From positions 1 to 62,819 of the forward strand of contig NZ_AUEY01000019.1 of assembly GCF_000426225.1 (NCBI RefSeq): a DNA stretch of 62,819 bases, given 5' to 3'. Shown piece after piece: positions 18,384 through 28,532 of the stretch (the stretch's first letter is position 1; every line of letters starts with the position of its first letter). The translations under genes were made by a program, and so were the position numbers. The stretch comes from Desulforegula conservatrix Mb1Pa (GTDB lineage: Bacteria > Desulfobacterota > Desulfobacteria > Desulfobacterales > Desulforegulaceae). The notes beneath the pieces were generated by a model. It was not told where the DNA came from and did not search any database. It saw nothing but the letters and a program-made list of their open reading frames with translations.

Positions 18384-19398
18384 GCGCCAGATGCCTCCGC
18401 TGTTCAAAATTTATAATAACAATAAAACATAAATGAAAATCCTTTATGATCCGGACAATTTCAGTATTAAGGATCACATAATGCCGCAATCTATAGAAAA
18501 AGCACAAATATTAAGGATGGATTTTCACAAACTCATAAAAATGAAAACCCGCCAGAATCAATCAGTACCAGCCACAGCATGATTACAAGTCGGCGGGATA
18601 ATACGGATATCTCATGCCACAACAGGGACCAAATATCAAGAAGGCAGCCAGAATCAAATGACATCTCCAAAAAAAAATTGACTTGAGGCTCTTGATTGCT
18701 TATTTTTCATCCGTCTTTAATTTTATGGTGGTTCAGGTTTATATGGTTTTTCCGGCTTATTTGGCAAGCCGTTAAAGCATCTGCCTTTTGGAACAGTTCC
18801 CCAGAAAACAAAATATGTCTATTTTTGATGGTCAGGCGGCTTTTTATCAGCCGTGCTGTCATCCTAAATTAAGACTGAAATAATATTTTAGCCCGGAGCA
18901 AGTAAACGGGCTTTCCAGACATTGATAGACTCGCAAAAAGTCAAAAAATGACTTTAGCGTCATGCCGGACTTGATCCGGGATCTTTGCATTTTCAGATAC
19001 TTCTGGATTCCGGCCTACGCAGGAATGACGAAAATCGGACTTTTTGCAATGTTGTCAGACATTAAAATAAACGCAATTTCATGGTTTTTACGGACATAAA
19101 AAATACATCTGACCGTTTCCCCATGAATTCAATAATAATCTTTTTTTTGCCAGCGCAGCCATCTTTGAATAATCAGACCCATGCCATTATTCCATTTCGC
19201 GTCCAAGATGATAAAACTACGGCAAAAGGTGAGCAGGGAATAAAAATCCTTGAGCCCTTATGCCGACTATTAAGCTAACCTGATAAAATTTATCGGAAAG
19301 CGACCGGGATACGAAGACAGAATGATAAGCATACTAATTTTATGAGGATGTTCCATTATCCGCTCTGATTGCGCGCCGGCAATAAGGAAAATTTCAAA
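18384..19398. other. 1-kb intergenic region
   Basis: Between the divergent leuS and RNase genes. It contains repeat A copy 4 and otherwise no frame with coding character. A 65-codon frame at 19081-19278 lacks a ribosome-binding site and resembles nothing. Promoters of both flanking genes must lie here but no confident match was picked. Confidence 0.5.
18928..19049. repeat. Dispersed repeat A, copy 4
   Basis: A 122-bp element with ends GACTCGCAAAAAGTC and GGACTTTTTGCAA and the internal CCGGACTTGATCCGG and GGATTCCGGCC blocks. Confidence 0.85.
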
Positions 19399-20859
19399 AT
19401 GAGTATAAAGATCCTTATCAATGCGGTGGACAGTGAAGAATGCCGCATAGCAAAAATCTCAAGCAACAAGCTTGAAGAGTTTCACATTGAAACAGCGGCA
19501 AGGGAAATCACCCAGGGCAATATTTATAAAGGTATTGTGACTAGGGTGGAACCAAGCCTTCAGGCCGTATTCGTGGATTACGGCTCAGACAGACACGGGT
19601 TCCTGCAAAGGCAGGAAATCCATACGGATTATTTCCAGGACGGTATTCAAGTCAGCCAATCCCTCAGAAAGCTGATCAAAAAGGGCCAGGAAGTCATGGT
19701 TCAGGTCACGAAAGATCCTGCACAGACCAAAGGCGCAATGCTGACCACCTTCATATCCCTTCCCGGCCGTTACGCAGTTTTAATGCCTGGCTCGACAAAT
19801 ATCGGGGTTTCCAGAAAAATTGAAAACGAAGAAGAAAGAAAACGCCTCAAGGAAATAATATCGAAGCTCAAACTGCCCGAAGACTTCGGGCTTATCCTTA
19901 GAACCATAGGTGAAAACTGCACAAAAACTGACGTTGACAAAGACGTCAGATATCTCATGAAGCTGTGGAAGGAAATAAACGTCAAGGCCCAGAATGAAAA
20001 GGCCCCTGCCCTTCTTTACAAGGAACGCAGCCTTGCACTCAGATCAATCAGGGACTATCTGACGCCGGATGTCAAAGAAATAATAATTGACCATGAAGTG
20101 GTCTACAAGGAAGTCAAACAATTTGTGCAGATCATCTCTGCTGTCCAGGCAAAGCAGATTAAACACCACAAAGGCGACAATCCTCTTTTTGCCCACTATA
20201 AAATTGAAGACCAGATATCATCAATTTTTGAAAAAAGAGTCCAGCTGAAATCAGGCGGTTATATCATAATTGAACAGACAGAAGCGCTCGTATCCATAGA
20301 TGTCAATTCAGGCAAGGCCACACAACAGGACAGCATTGAACAGACCGCATTTTCGACGAATCAGGAAGCAGCCGAGGAAATAGCAAGACAGCTCAGACTA
20401 AGGGATCTTGGCGGCCTTATAATAATAGACTTCATTGATATGAAGGAAACAAAGCACAAACTTGAAATTGAAAAAAATCTCAAGGCCCACCTGAAAGAAG
20501 ACAAGGCAAGGGCAAAAATCGGCAAAATTTCAAAATTCGGGCTTCTCGAACTCTCCAGACAGAGAATCAGGCCATCCATTGAATTCGGCAGCTTCATCAC
20601 CTGCCCTCTTTGCAGCGGCAAGGGCACCATTCTTTCAACCGAAGCCCTTGGACTTGCTTTTTTGAGAGAACTCAGAACAGAGTCACTTAAGCAGGGAATA
20701 ACCCAGATAAAAGCATCTTTGCCAGTAAATGTTGCAAACTATATTCTGAACAATAAAAGATCCGAACTCTATGATATCGAAACAAAAAAAGGAATTACAA
20801 TAACAATACTGGGCGAACACGGGATTGCACCAATGGCGAGGGAAATCACCTCGTCCTGA
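19399..20859 (+). CDS. rng: Ribonuclease E/G family endoribonuclease
   Basis: 486 residues from the ATG at 19399 (AAGGA about 10 nt upstream; the earlier TTG has none). The order is S1-like RNA-binding domain (about 30-120, GNIYKGIVTRVEPSLQAVFV), then the RNase E/G catalytic core. The Mg-binding aspartates are in SIDVNSGKAT and IIIDFIDM, and the Zn-link cysteines in CPLCSGKG. The family cuts single-stranded AU-rich RNA in mRNA decay and rRNA/tRNA processing. It lacks the long degradosome scaffold of E. coli RNase E, so length fits RNase G. It is probably the only such enzyme locally and may serve both roles. Confidence 0.93.
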   Translation: MSIKILINAVDSEECRIAKISSNKLEEFHIETAAREITQGNIYKGIVTRVEPSLQAVFVDYGSDRHGFLQRQEIHTDYFQDGIQVSQSLRKLIKKGQEVMVQVTKDPAQTKGAMLTTFISLPGRYAVLMPGSTNIGVSRKIENEEERKRLKEIISKLKLPEDFGLILRTIGENCTKTDVDKDVRYLMKLWKEINVKAQNEKAPALLYKERSLALRSIRDYLTPDVKEIIIDHEVVYKEVKQFVQIISAVQAKQIKHHKGDNPLFAHYKIEDQISSIFEKRVQLKSGGYIIIEQTEALVSIDVNSGKATQQDSIEQTAFSTNQEAAEEIARQLRLRDLGGLIIIDFIDMKETKHKLEIEKNLKAHLKEDKARAKIGKISKFGLLELSRQRIRPSIEFGSFITCPLCSGKGTILSTEALGLAFLRELRTESLKQGITQIKASLPVNVANYILNNKRSELYDIETKKGITITILGEHGIAPMAREITSS

Positions 20860-21106
20860 TATTGTTTGGATTAGTCCTTCAGAAATAGTTGAATCATTTA
20901 GCGATTCGTATTATTAGACAGGGCTGGTTTTTTAGGCTATACCATATCGAATTCAAAACCTCACATGGGCCGAAAATATTTGAAAAAGCTTTAATACTAA
21001 CTATTTAGGCTTTACTAGTGGCATTTTGTTTTGATTCCTTTGGTTTGATACATTTTTTCTGTTAACCTTAATGTCTGTAGAATTAAAGTAGTATGGAGGT
21101 AGAATC

Positions 21107-21448
21107 TTGATAGGCACTGCTTATGCAATGGGACAGAGCGGCGCGGCAACCCAGGCGCCTGGCGGAGCTTTCGCCCAGTTTATTCCAATTCTGATCATGT
21201 TTGTGATCATTTATTTTCTTCTGATTCGTCCACAGCAGAAAAAAATGAAAGAACACAAAGAAATGATGAATAACATCAAAAAAGGCGACAAGATTGTCAC
21301 CTCCGGAGGAATCTACGGTACAGTAACCTCCGTATCCGAAACCACAGTGCATCTTGAAATAGCTGACAAGCTGGAAATCAAGCTGGACAAGGCATGCGTC
21401 AATACAGTTCTCAACGCTGCCAACCAGAAAGCTAAAGAAGGCAAATAA
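21107..21448 (+). CDS. yajC: Preprotein translocase subunit YajC
   Basis: 113 residues: one membrane helix (about 22-43, IPILIMFVIIYFLLI), then the diagnostic RPQQKKMKEHKEMM and GDKIVTSGGIYGTV segments. YajC joins SecDF in the Sec accessory complex. The start is TTG with GGAGG about 9 nt upstream. It is followed by a strong terminator but sits directly ahead of secD and secF. Confidence 0.95.
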   Translation: MIGTAYAMGQSGAATQAPGGAFAQFIPILIMFVIIYFLLIRPQQKKMKEHKEMMNNIKKGDKIVTSGGIYGTVTSVSETTVHLEIADKLEIKLDKACVNTVLNAANQKAKEGK

Positions 21449-21452
21449 AAAT

Positions 21453-21479
21453 AACCCGGCTGAATAGCCGGGTTTTTTA
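21453..21479 (+). terminator. Terminator between yajC and secD
   Basis: A 9-bp stem AACCCGGCT / AGCCGGGTT with a GAAT loop and a T6 tail. It would reduce secDF transcription relative to yajC. Confidence 0.9.
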
Positions 21480-21545
21480 TCCTTACTGATTTTTCAGAAA
21501 CCACTTTTATCAAGAAAACCATTCTAAAGCAGAAAGGATGCAGTC

Positions 21546-23114
21546 TTGAAAAACTATTCATGGAAACTAATCACGGCGATTGCTGTAATCGTCATATCAG
21601 CCACATTCGTGGCACCGACTTTCAAGGAAGGAATCTGGCCCAACAAGAAAATCAATCTTGGGCTTGACCTCCAGGGCGGGATGAATCTTGTACTTGATGT
21701 ACAATCAGATGTGGCTGTCGAAAAATCCCTTGAAAGAATGAGCGAAGAAGTAAAAGTTCTTCTCCGCAGGGATCAGATCCAATATGACGCGGTCAAATTC
21801 GTCAAAGAGTCCAAGTCCATTGAAATAAGTCTTAAATCAAAGGCGGACAAGGAAAAGCTTCAGGAATCCATGAAAAAGGAATTCGGAACACTGAAGCAGA
21901 CAAACGAATCTTCCCAGGGTGATGCGTATACTGTAACCATGGCCTTCCCTGCCGAAGAGGTTAATAACATAAAAAAAATGTCAGTTGACCAGGCTCTTGA
22001 GACAATAAGAAACAGAATTGACGCTTTCGGTGTTGCTGAACCTGACATAAGAAAACATGGCGAAAAGGGTATCATAATACAGCTTCCTGGCATCCAGGAT
22101 TCCCAGAGGGCAAAGGATCTGATCGGAAAGACCGCCCTTCTCGAGTTCAAGCTTGTTGAAGACTCAGGCAGCATAGATAGTCCTCCTCCGGGCACCCAGG
22201 TTCTGTACCAGAATGAAAAAGACGCCGAGTCAGGCAAGTCTTCGCCAAAGCCTTTTCTTATAAAGAAACAGGCTCTTTTGTCCGGCGACACGATTACAGA
22301 CGCAAGGGTTCAGATTGATTCCCAGAATTACAACAAGCCCCACGTAACAATCACGTTCGACAAAAAAGGTTCGAGAATATTTGAAAGAATCACCGGGGAA
22401 AATGTTCAGAAACGACTTGCAATAATACTGGACAACAAGGTTTATTCAGCGCCTGTAATTCAGGATAAAATTTCCGGGGGAACAGCAAGAATCACAGGTA
22501 ATTTCACCCTTGACGAGGCCAAGGACCTTGCGGTTGTCTTAAGGGCAGGTGCTCTTCCGGCTCCTGTTGTGATTCAGGAAGAAAGACTCGTAGGCCCTGC
22601 GCTCGGAGCTGACTCGATCCGCCTTGGAGTCACATCCGCACTTATTGGATTGTTGATTGTAGTCTGTTTCATGCTTGTTTATTACAGGTTTGCAGGCCTT
22701 ATTGCCAATATAGCGCTTTTGGTGAACATCCTTGTGATAGGCGCAGTGCTTGCCATGCTTGGAGCAACACTTACTCTTCCTGGCATTGCCGGCATAATCC
22801 TGACCATAGGCATAGCAGTTGACGCCAATGTACTGATCTATGAAAGAATCAGGGAAGAGCTGAGGGCAGGCAAGACTCTCAGGGCTGCCGTAAATTCAGG
22901 CTATGAGATAGCGACTGTGACAATTCTTGATGCCAATATCACAACCCTCATATCAACAATAGTTCTTTTCCAGTTTGGTACAGGCCCTGTCAAAGGATTT
23001 GCAGTTACCCTCACAATAGGCGTTCTTGCGAGTATGTACACAGCCATAATTCTGACCAGGGGAATTTTTGAAATGATTCTGTCAAATCCTGAAAGAAAGA
23101 CAATCAGTATTTAA
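21546..23114 (+). CDS. secD: Protein translocase subunit SecD
   Basis: 522 residues: an N-terminal helix, a large periplasmic P1 region (LGLDLQGGMNLVL motif, about 38-50) and five further membrane helices in the C-terminal half with the conserved GIAVDANVLIYERIREE. With SecF it uses proton flow to pull preproteins out of the Sec channel. The TTG start has AAAGGA upstream. The P1 domain contains the full set of beta repeats. Confidence 0.97.
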   Translation: MKNYSWKLITAIAVIVISATFVAPTFKEGIWPNKKINLGLDLQGGMNLVLDVQSDVAVEKSLERMSEEVKVLLRRDQIQYDAVKFVKESKSIEISLKSKADKEKLQESMKKEFGTLKQTNESSQGDAYTVTMAFPAEEVNNIKKMSVDQALETIRNRIDAFGVAEPDIRKHGEKGIIIQLPGIQDSQRAKDLIGKTALLEFKLVEDSGSIDSPPPGTQVLYQNEKDAESGKSSPKPFLIKKQALLSGDTITDARVQIDSQNYNKPHVTITFDKKGSRIFERITGENVQKRLAIILDNKVYSAPVIQDKISGGTARITGNFTLDEAKDLAVVLRAGALPAPVVIQEERLVGPALGADSIRLGVTSALIGLLIVVCFMLVYYRFAGLIANIALLVNILVIGAVLAMLGATLTLPGIAGIILTIGIAVDANVLIYERIREELRAGKTLRAAVNSGYEIATVTILDANITTLISTIVLFQFGTGPVKGFAVTLTIGVLASMYTAIILTRGIFEMILSNPERKTISI

Positions 23115-23131
23115 TATTGGAAAGGATGACC

Positions 23132-24190
23132 ATGCAATTCATTAAACCAGGAACTAACTTTGACTTCATTGGAAAATGGAAAATAGCAGCAGCCTTTTCC
23201 TGCGCCCTTATAGTGATAACGATCATATCGCTCGTATATCATAGCGGCCCAAGATACGGGGTTGACTTTGTCGGAGGCGCCCAGATCGAGTTAAAGGCTG
23301 ACAAACAGCTGCATGCAGATGATTTAAGAGAGGCTCTCAAGAACATCGGGATAGATGATCCGAGTCTTCAGAATTCAGGAAAGCCTGAAGAAAACAGATT
23401 CATACTCAGAACCCAGTCCCAGATCAAGGGTGGCCAGGGATTCACGGATGATATGAAAAAGAAGCTTGAAGAAACTACAAACGCAAAGATTGAAATACTA
23501 AGCGTAGATGTGGTTGGCCCCCAGGTAAGCGGCGAGCTAAGAAAAATGGCGCTTATGGCCATATTTTTTGCCCTTCTTTTCATAGCCATCTATATTTCCG
23601 GCCGTTTCGAGATGAAATGGGGCGAAAGCATTTTTGCCAGCGGCGTACTGATAGGAATAGTGTATCTTGTTTCGCTATTCAACGTAAGCATACCGATCCT
23701 GATAGGAATAGCCCTTATTGTCAGCTTGGTCATGTTCTGGATGCTTGGTCATAAATTCGCTTTAGGAGCCATAGCATCCCTTATCCATGACGTAATAATA
23801 ACGGTTGGATTCTTCTCTGTTCTGAAGCTTGAATTCAACCTGCCTGTCATAGCGGCCATCCTCACGATCATAGGTTATTCACTGAATGACACCATCATCG
23901 TTTTTGACAGGGTCAGGGAAACAATAAAGAGCAATAAGGGTAAACTGACCTTTGGAGAGCTCATGAACAAGAGTATCAATGATACTCTGAGCAGAACAAT
24001 CCTGACATCTCTCCTTACGCTGATATCCATTACTCCGCTTTACCTGATGGGATCAGGATCGATAAAGGATTTTACATTCGCAATGATCATAGGAATATTC
24101 ACAGGAACCTATTCCTCCATTTATGTAGCAGGTGCCATAGTTTATGCGCTTGAAACCAAGCGTTCAAAAAAACCTATCGCCCAGACATAA
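23132..24190 (+). CDS. secF: Protein translocase subunit SecF
   Basis: 352 residues from the ATG at 23132 (GGAAAGGA 5-6 nt upstream; an in-frame ATG two codons earlier and a TTG at 23117 are less well placed). An N-terminal helix is followed by YGVDFVGGAQIEL, a short periplasmic domain and five helices containing IGYSLNDTIIVFDRVRE. It forms the SecDF complex with the product of the gene 17 bp upstream. Confidence 0.96.
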   Translation: MQFIKPGTNFDFIGKWKIAAAFSCALIVITIISLVYHSGPRYGVDFVGGAQIELKADKQLHADDLREALKNIGIDDPSLQNSGKPEENRFILRTQSQIKGGQGFTDDMKKKLEETTNAKIEILSVDVVGPQVSGELRKMALMAIFFALLFIAIYISGRFEMKWGESIFASGVLIGIVYLVSLFNVSIPILIGIALIVSLVMFWMLGHKFALGAIASLIHDVIITVGFFSVLKLEFNLPVIAAILTIIGYSLNDTIIVFDRVRETIKSNKGKLTFGELMNKSINDTLSRTILTSLLTLISITPLYLMGSGSIKDFTFAMIIGIFTGTYSSIYVAGAIVYALETKRSKKPIAQT

Positions 24191-24204
24191 TTTAAAGATC
24201 TTAG

Positions 24205-24229
24205 AGGCGGCCGAAAGGCCGCCTTTTTT
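24205..24229 (+). terminator. secF terminator
   Basis: An 8-bp stem AGGCGGCC / GGCCGCCT with a GAAA tetraloop and a T6 run. The hairpin ends only 13 nt before the next start codon. Confidence 0.92.
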
Positions 24230-24242
24230 GCAGGCCAAACAG

Positions 24243-25022
24243 ATGAAAAAAATATTCTCCTCAACCTTGCCCCTTAAAAGCATCTTGTTTTCTTCCGCGA
24301 TCATTCTGTCAGGAATGTCATTGCAGGCCTGCGATTTCTTCAAAAAAAAAGATGCTGAAAAAAAAAATGAGTCAGCCAAGGCAGGAGACAGCCAGATAGA
24401 AACAGAGAAAAAAATTGATGAAATCTTAAAAAAAGTTGATAAAATCCTTGCCAATATGGAAGAGTCCCAAAAGCATGCCAGGGATGAAAAACCTCTTGAA
24501 TCAGAATTAAATCAACAAGACCATGAAACACCTTCTGATGCACATCCTGCTCCAGAACATGCTGAAAAAAAAATAGAAGAAACACAACCCCAACAAAACC
24601 AGCAACATGGGTCTGAAACTGAAAAAAAGACATCGGCAGAAAAGCCCAAAGAGTCTCCTGATGTTATTTATAAAAAAGCAATGGATGCCTATAAATCAAA
24701 AAATTTTGAAAGCGCGGCAATCCTATTTGATGAAATTGTCTTATATTTTCCGGGAAATGACCTTTTGGACAATTCCCTTTACTGGAAAGGAGAAAGTCTG
24801 TTTGGCCTTAAAAAATATGATGAGGCAATAGAGGCTTTCAAAATAGTGGCTGAAAAATATCCTGACTCGGAAAAAGCGCCTTCGTCTCTTTTAAAAGCTG
24901 GCTATGCATACCAGGCAATGGGAAACAGAGAAGAATCGATTGTCTATTTCAAAAAAACTGTATCTACGTATCCATTTTCCCAGCAGGGTGCTGTCGCGCT
25001 TTCAATGCTGGAAAAGCCCTGA
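24243..25022 (+). CDS. CpoB/YbgF-like TPR lipoprotein
   Basis: 259 residues from the ATG at 24243, chosen because the signal peptide starts there: MKKIF, a hydrophobic core, then lipobox SLQAC. A Lys/Glu/Gln-rich, coiled-coil-like linker (about 25-140) leads to three C-terminal TPR units (about 145-255; YKKAMDAYKSKNFESAAILF, ALFDEIV, YWKGESLFGLKKYDEA). This is the architecture of CpoB/YbgF, which couples peptidoglycan synthesis to Tol-Pal during outer-membrane constriction. CpoB is usually not lipidated and sits beside tol-pal; here neither holds, so a BamD-like or novel TPR lipoprotein is possible. The Shine-Dalgarno is weak (CAGG). Confidence 0.72.
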   Translation: MKKIFSSTLPLKSILFSSAIILSGMSLQACDFFKKKDAEKKNESAKAGDSQIETEKKIDEILKKVDKILANMEESQKHARDEKPLESELNQQDHETPSDAHPAPEHAEKKIEETQPQQNQQHGSETEKKTSAEKPKESPDVIYKKAMDAYKSKNFESAAILFDEIVLYFPGNDLLDNSLYWKGESLFGLKKYDEAIEAFKIVAEKYPDSEKAPSSLLKAGYAYQAMGNREESIVYFKKTVSTYPFSQQGAVALSMLEKP

Positions 25023-25028
25023 TAAAAA

Positions 25029-26162
25029 ATGCACTCTAACCATATCATAGCTCCCTGGCTGACCCTAAAAGCCGTAAACGGTGTCGGAAACATAACTTTC
25101 AAAAAGCTGATTAATGCCTTTGACACTCCCGAAACTGTTTTGTCAGCTTCATGGAAGGATTTATTTGAAAAGGCAGGAATATCGGAAAACCTTGCAAAAA
25201 GAATAAGCGGAACAAAGACTTCAACTGACATTTTAAAAGAACTTGATCTTGCGGGAAAATCAGACATAAAGATAATAACTTACAATAACGCTGATTACCC
25301 GTCTATTTTGAAAGAGATACCGGATCCGCCTCCATATTTGTATGTCTACGGCAATCTCCTTGCCGAAACTCCGAAAATAGCCATAGTTGGCTCAAGAAAT
25401 GCTACTTACTACGGAATCGAAACAGCAGGCCGACTCGCAAAAAATCTTGCTGGGTTAGGGATAGAAGTTGTAAGCGGTATGGCAAGGGGCATAGACACAT
25501 CTGCCCACGAAGGCTCGCTCCAGGGAATGGGAAGAACCATCGCTGTACTTGGCAGCGGTCTGAAACGGATTTATCCGCCCGAGAATATAAAGCTCTTTCA
25601 CAAAATCTCGGAAAACGGGGCGGTTATTTCAGAGTTTGCTCTTAATGAAGGGCCTGAAGCCAGAAATTTCCCGATGAGAAACAGAATCATATGCGGACTT
25701 TCAAACGGAGTTGTTGTAGTTGAGGCAGGAAACAAAAGCGGATCTCTCATAACCGCAAGGCTGGCAGCGGAACAGGGCAGAGAGGTCTTCGCTGTTCCTG
25801 GAAGCATAAACTCCAGCAAAAGTTCAGGGACTCACAGTCTCCTGAAGCAGGGAGCAAGGCTGATAGAAAATGCGGAAGACATTATTGAAGAACTGCCGTA
25901 CCTTTTAAAAAGCAAGGCCACAATGCAATCAAACGCTTCTGATGCAACAATTCATATGGCAAACCTTGATGAAACAGAAAAAAAAGTCATGGCTAAACTT
26001 GATGCATACCCCTTGCATATAGATGAAATAGGAAGAAAATGCGGACTTGAACCGGGAAAAGTATCTTGCATACTCCTTGAACTTGAGTTAAAGGGGCTGA
26101 TACATCAGCTACCCGGAAAATTATACGCGCTTAAAGAGGACAAGAATTGGCTAAACCGTTAA
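25029..26162 (+). CDS. dprA: DNA-processing protein DprA
   Basis: 377 residues. A short N-terminal helix-hairpin region (about 8-70), a Rossmann-like core (about 75-295) with IAIVGSRNATYYG, VVSGMARGIDTSAH and AVPGSINSSKSSGTH, and a C-terminal winged-helix domain (about 310-370). DprA loads RecA on incoming single-stranded DNA during natural transformation. It starts 7 bp after the lipoprotein stop and overlaps topA by 16 bp; the dprA-topA pair is common in bacteria. Confidence 0.95.
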   Translation: MHSNHIIAPWLTLKAVNGVGNITFKKLINAFDTPETVLSASWKDLFEKAGISENLAKRISGTKTSTDILKELDLAGKSDIKIITYNNADYPSILKEIPDPPPYLYVYGNLLAETPKIAIVGSRNATYYGIETAGRLAKNLAGLGIEVVSGMARGIDTSAHEGSLQGMGRTIAVLGSGLKRIYPPENIKLFHKISENGAVISEFALNEGPEARNFPMRNRIICGLSNGVVVVEAGNKSGSLITARLAAEQGREVFAVPGSINSSKSSGTHSLLKQGARLIENAEDIIEELPYLLKSKATMQSNASDATIHMANLDETEKKVMAKLDAYPLHIDEIGRKCGLEPGKVSCILLELELKGLIHQLPGKLYALKEDKNWLNR

Positions 26163-28444
26163 TAATAGTAGAATCACCGACAAAAGTTAAAACCATAAAA
26201 AAATATGTGGGCAATGAATTCGATGTTGCAGCCACTGCCGGACATATTAAAGACCTTCCTACAAACACTATGGGTATTGACATTGAAGATAATTTCAAAC
26301 CCCATTACGAGGTCATAAAAGGCAAGCAGAAGGTAATAAATGAGCTTAAGTCTGCGGCCAAGGATTCTACAGAAATATACCTCGCGCCCGACCCTGACCG
26401 TGAAGGAGAGGCGATTGCATATCATACAGCAGACATTCTCCAGAAAAAGGGCAGAACCTTCTTCAGGGTACTTTTCCACGAGCTGACCAAAACAGGCATA
26501 GCCGAGGCTTTAAAGTCCCGAGGCGAAATGAACCACAACAAATATGATGCCCAGCAGACAAGGCGAATACTTGACCGCCTGGTGGGATATCATCTATCGC
26601 CTCTTCTCTGGAAAAAGGTTCAGACAGGATTAAGCGCAGGCAGGGTTCAGTCCGTGGCCTTAAGAATCATCTGTGACAGGGAAAAGGAAATAATGGCCTT
26701 TACCCCTGAAGAATACTGGACGATTTCAGCCCTTCTTAACGGCCCGACTCCGCCGCCTTTCACTGCAAAGCTTGCTAAAAAATCAGGTGAGAAAATAAGC
26801 ATTTCAAACCAGTCAGAGGCTGAAAATATTTTAAACGAGCTCAGCGGCAAGCCGTATATAGTTGATAAAATATCAAAAAAGACTTCTCATAGAAATCCGC
26901 TTCCGCCTTTTATAACAAGCAAGCTTCAGCAGGAAGCCATCAAAAAACTCCGCTTCACCGCAAAAAAAACAATGATGGTTGCCCAGCATCTTTATGAAGG
27001 TGTTGAAATCAACGGTGAGCCAGTGGGACTCATAACATATATGCGTACCGACTCTACGCGTATCGCAACTGAAGCCGCAATTGAAGCCCTGGATTTTGTC
27101 AGAAACAATATGGGGCCGGAATACGCCCAGAAAGAGCCAAGATATTTTACAAACAAAAACAAAGCCCAGGATGCCCATGAAGCCATCAGACCGACAAACA
27201 TAAGCCTGACGCCTGAAAGAGTTTCGTCTTTCCTGGACAAAGACCATCTGGCCCTTTACGAACTGATATGGAAAAGATTCGTCGCGTCCCAGATGACACA
27301 GGCAATAATTGAACAGAATACGGTTGCTATCAGAAACGGTGAGTTCATATTCACGGTTACAGGTTCAACAGTTAAATTTCCTGGTTTCATGGCCCTTTAC
27401 ATGTCATCCGACGATGATCAGGATCAGCCTGACAAGCAGCTGATGCCCAAAGGTATTGAAGAGGGCATGGAAGTAGCGTGCGAAAAAATAGAACCAAAGC
27501 AGCATTTCACCCAGCCACCTCCGAGATTCTCGGAAGCAACGCTTGTGAAAGAGCTCGAAGAGAACGGAATTGGAAGACCAAGTACATACGCCACTATCTT
27601 GACTACGATCCAGAGCAAAGGCTATGTGGAGCTCCTGAACAGATATTTCAGACCAAGCGAACTTGGACTCATAGTAAATGATCTTCTTACAGAAAATTTC
27701 CCTGTTGAAATGGATGTCGAGTTCACAGCAAAATTTGAGGAAAATCTCGACAAAATTGAGACCGGAGAAACTCAGTATCAGAATATTCTCAAAGACTTTT
27801 ATGAGCATTTTACTGAAAAGTTAGACTCTGCGGCAAAGAATATGCTCAGCGTCAAAGGAGTTGGTCTTCCTTCAGGCATAAAATGCCCTCAGTGCGAAGG
27901 CGAACTAAAGATCAAGACCGGGAAAAACGGCCCTTTTCTAGCGTGTGAAAAATATCCGGACTGTTCGTATTCATGTAATTACACAAGGGACGAACACGGC
28001 AAAATAAATCCTGTCGCGCCAGTGCCTACTCTCCAGACAGACAAGACCTGCCCCAAATGTGAAAAACCTCTGGTTGTAAAGCACGGCAGATTCGGGGATT
28101 TCCTGGCATGCAGTGGATATCCTGCGTGCAAGCACACCGAATCCATGAATCAAGGCCAGGGAGCATCCTCTTTCCAGCCCGTGGCCTGCCCTAATCAGGG
28201 ATGCACAGGACAAATAGGGGAAAAACGCTCAAAGCGAGGCAAAATTTTCTACGGATGCAGCAAATATCCTGATTGTGATTTCGCAACCTGGGACAAACCA
28301 GTGGACAAAAAATGCCCTGACTGCGGCCATGGCTTCCTGTCTGAGAAATCTTCCAAGATACAGGGCAATTTCCTGAAATGCCCAAGCTGCGGATATTCTG
28401 AGCAGATTGAAAATAATGCAGGAGAAGAAGGTAAAAAAAGCTAA
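26147..28444 (+). CDS. topA: DNA topoisomerase I
   Basis: 765 residues. A Toprim domain (IVESPTKVKTIKKYVG; APDPDREGEAIAYH), then the type IA core with the active-site Tyr in GLITYMRTDSTRI, then four C-terminal zinc ribbons (about 595-755; CPQCEG, CPKCEK, CPNQGC and CPDCGH starts). It relaxes negative supercoils by single-strand passage. The TTG start has AGAGGA 6 nt upstream and lies inside the end of dprA. Confidence 0.97.
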   Translation: MAKPLIIVESPTKVKTIKKYVGNEFDVAATAGHIKDLPTNTMGIDIEDNFKPHYEVIKGKQKVINELKSAAKDSTEIYLAPDPDREGEAIAYHTADILQKKGRTFFRVLFHELTKTGIAEALKSRGEMNHNKYDAQQTRRILDRLVGYHLSPLLWKKVQTGLSAGRVQSVALRIICDREKEIMAFTPEEYWTISALLNGPTPPPFTAKLAKKSGEKISISNQSEAENILNELSGKPYIVDKISKKTSHRNPLPPFITSKLQQEAIKKLRFTAKKTMMVAQHLYEGVEINGEPVGLITYMRTDSTRIATEAAIEALDFVRNNMGPEYAQKEPRYFTNKNKAQDAHEAIRPTNISLTPERVSSFLDKDHLALYELIWKRFVASQMTQAIIEQNTVAIRNGEFIFTVTGSTVKFPGFMALYMSSDDDQDQPDKQLMPKGIEEGMEVACEKIEPKQHFTQPPPRFSEATLVKELEENGIGRPSTYATILTTIQSKGYVELLNRYFRPSELGLIVNDLLTENFPVEMDVEFTAKFEENLDKIETGETQYQNILKDFYEHFTEKLDSAAKNMLSVKGVGLPSGIKCPQCEGELKIKTGKNGPFLACEKYPDCSYSCNYTRDEHGKINPVAPVPTLQTDKTCPKCEKPLVVKHGRFGDFLACSGYPACKHTESMNQGQGASSFQPVACPNQGCTGQIGEKRSKRGKIFYGCSKYPDCDFATWDKPVDKKCPDCGHGFLSEKSSKIQGNFLKCPSCGYSEQIENNAGEEGKKS

Positions 28445-28458
28445 AAACTGTTAGAGAA

Positions 28459-28498
28459 TCTGGGGAACTTTTTACAACATATTCCCCAGAATTATTTT
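28459..28498 (+). terminator. Possible topA terminator
   Basis: A 9-bp perfect stem TCTGGGGAA / TTCCCCAGA with a 14-nt loop, followed by ATTATTTTCTC. The loop is long and the T-tract imperfect. Confidence 0.5.
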
Positions 28499-28532
28499 CT
28501 CTTAAAAAACAAATGAAATAGTCTGTCCAGAA

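Noticed and set aside
19081-19278. A 65-codon plus-strand frame upstream of the RNase gene
   Set aside because: No ribosome-binding site, no recognisable features, in a long non-coding interval.
24144-24242. N-terminal extension of the CpoB-like gene back into secF
   Set aside because: It would cross the secF end and terminator; the signal peptide and lipobox start at 24243.
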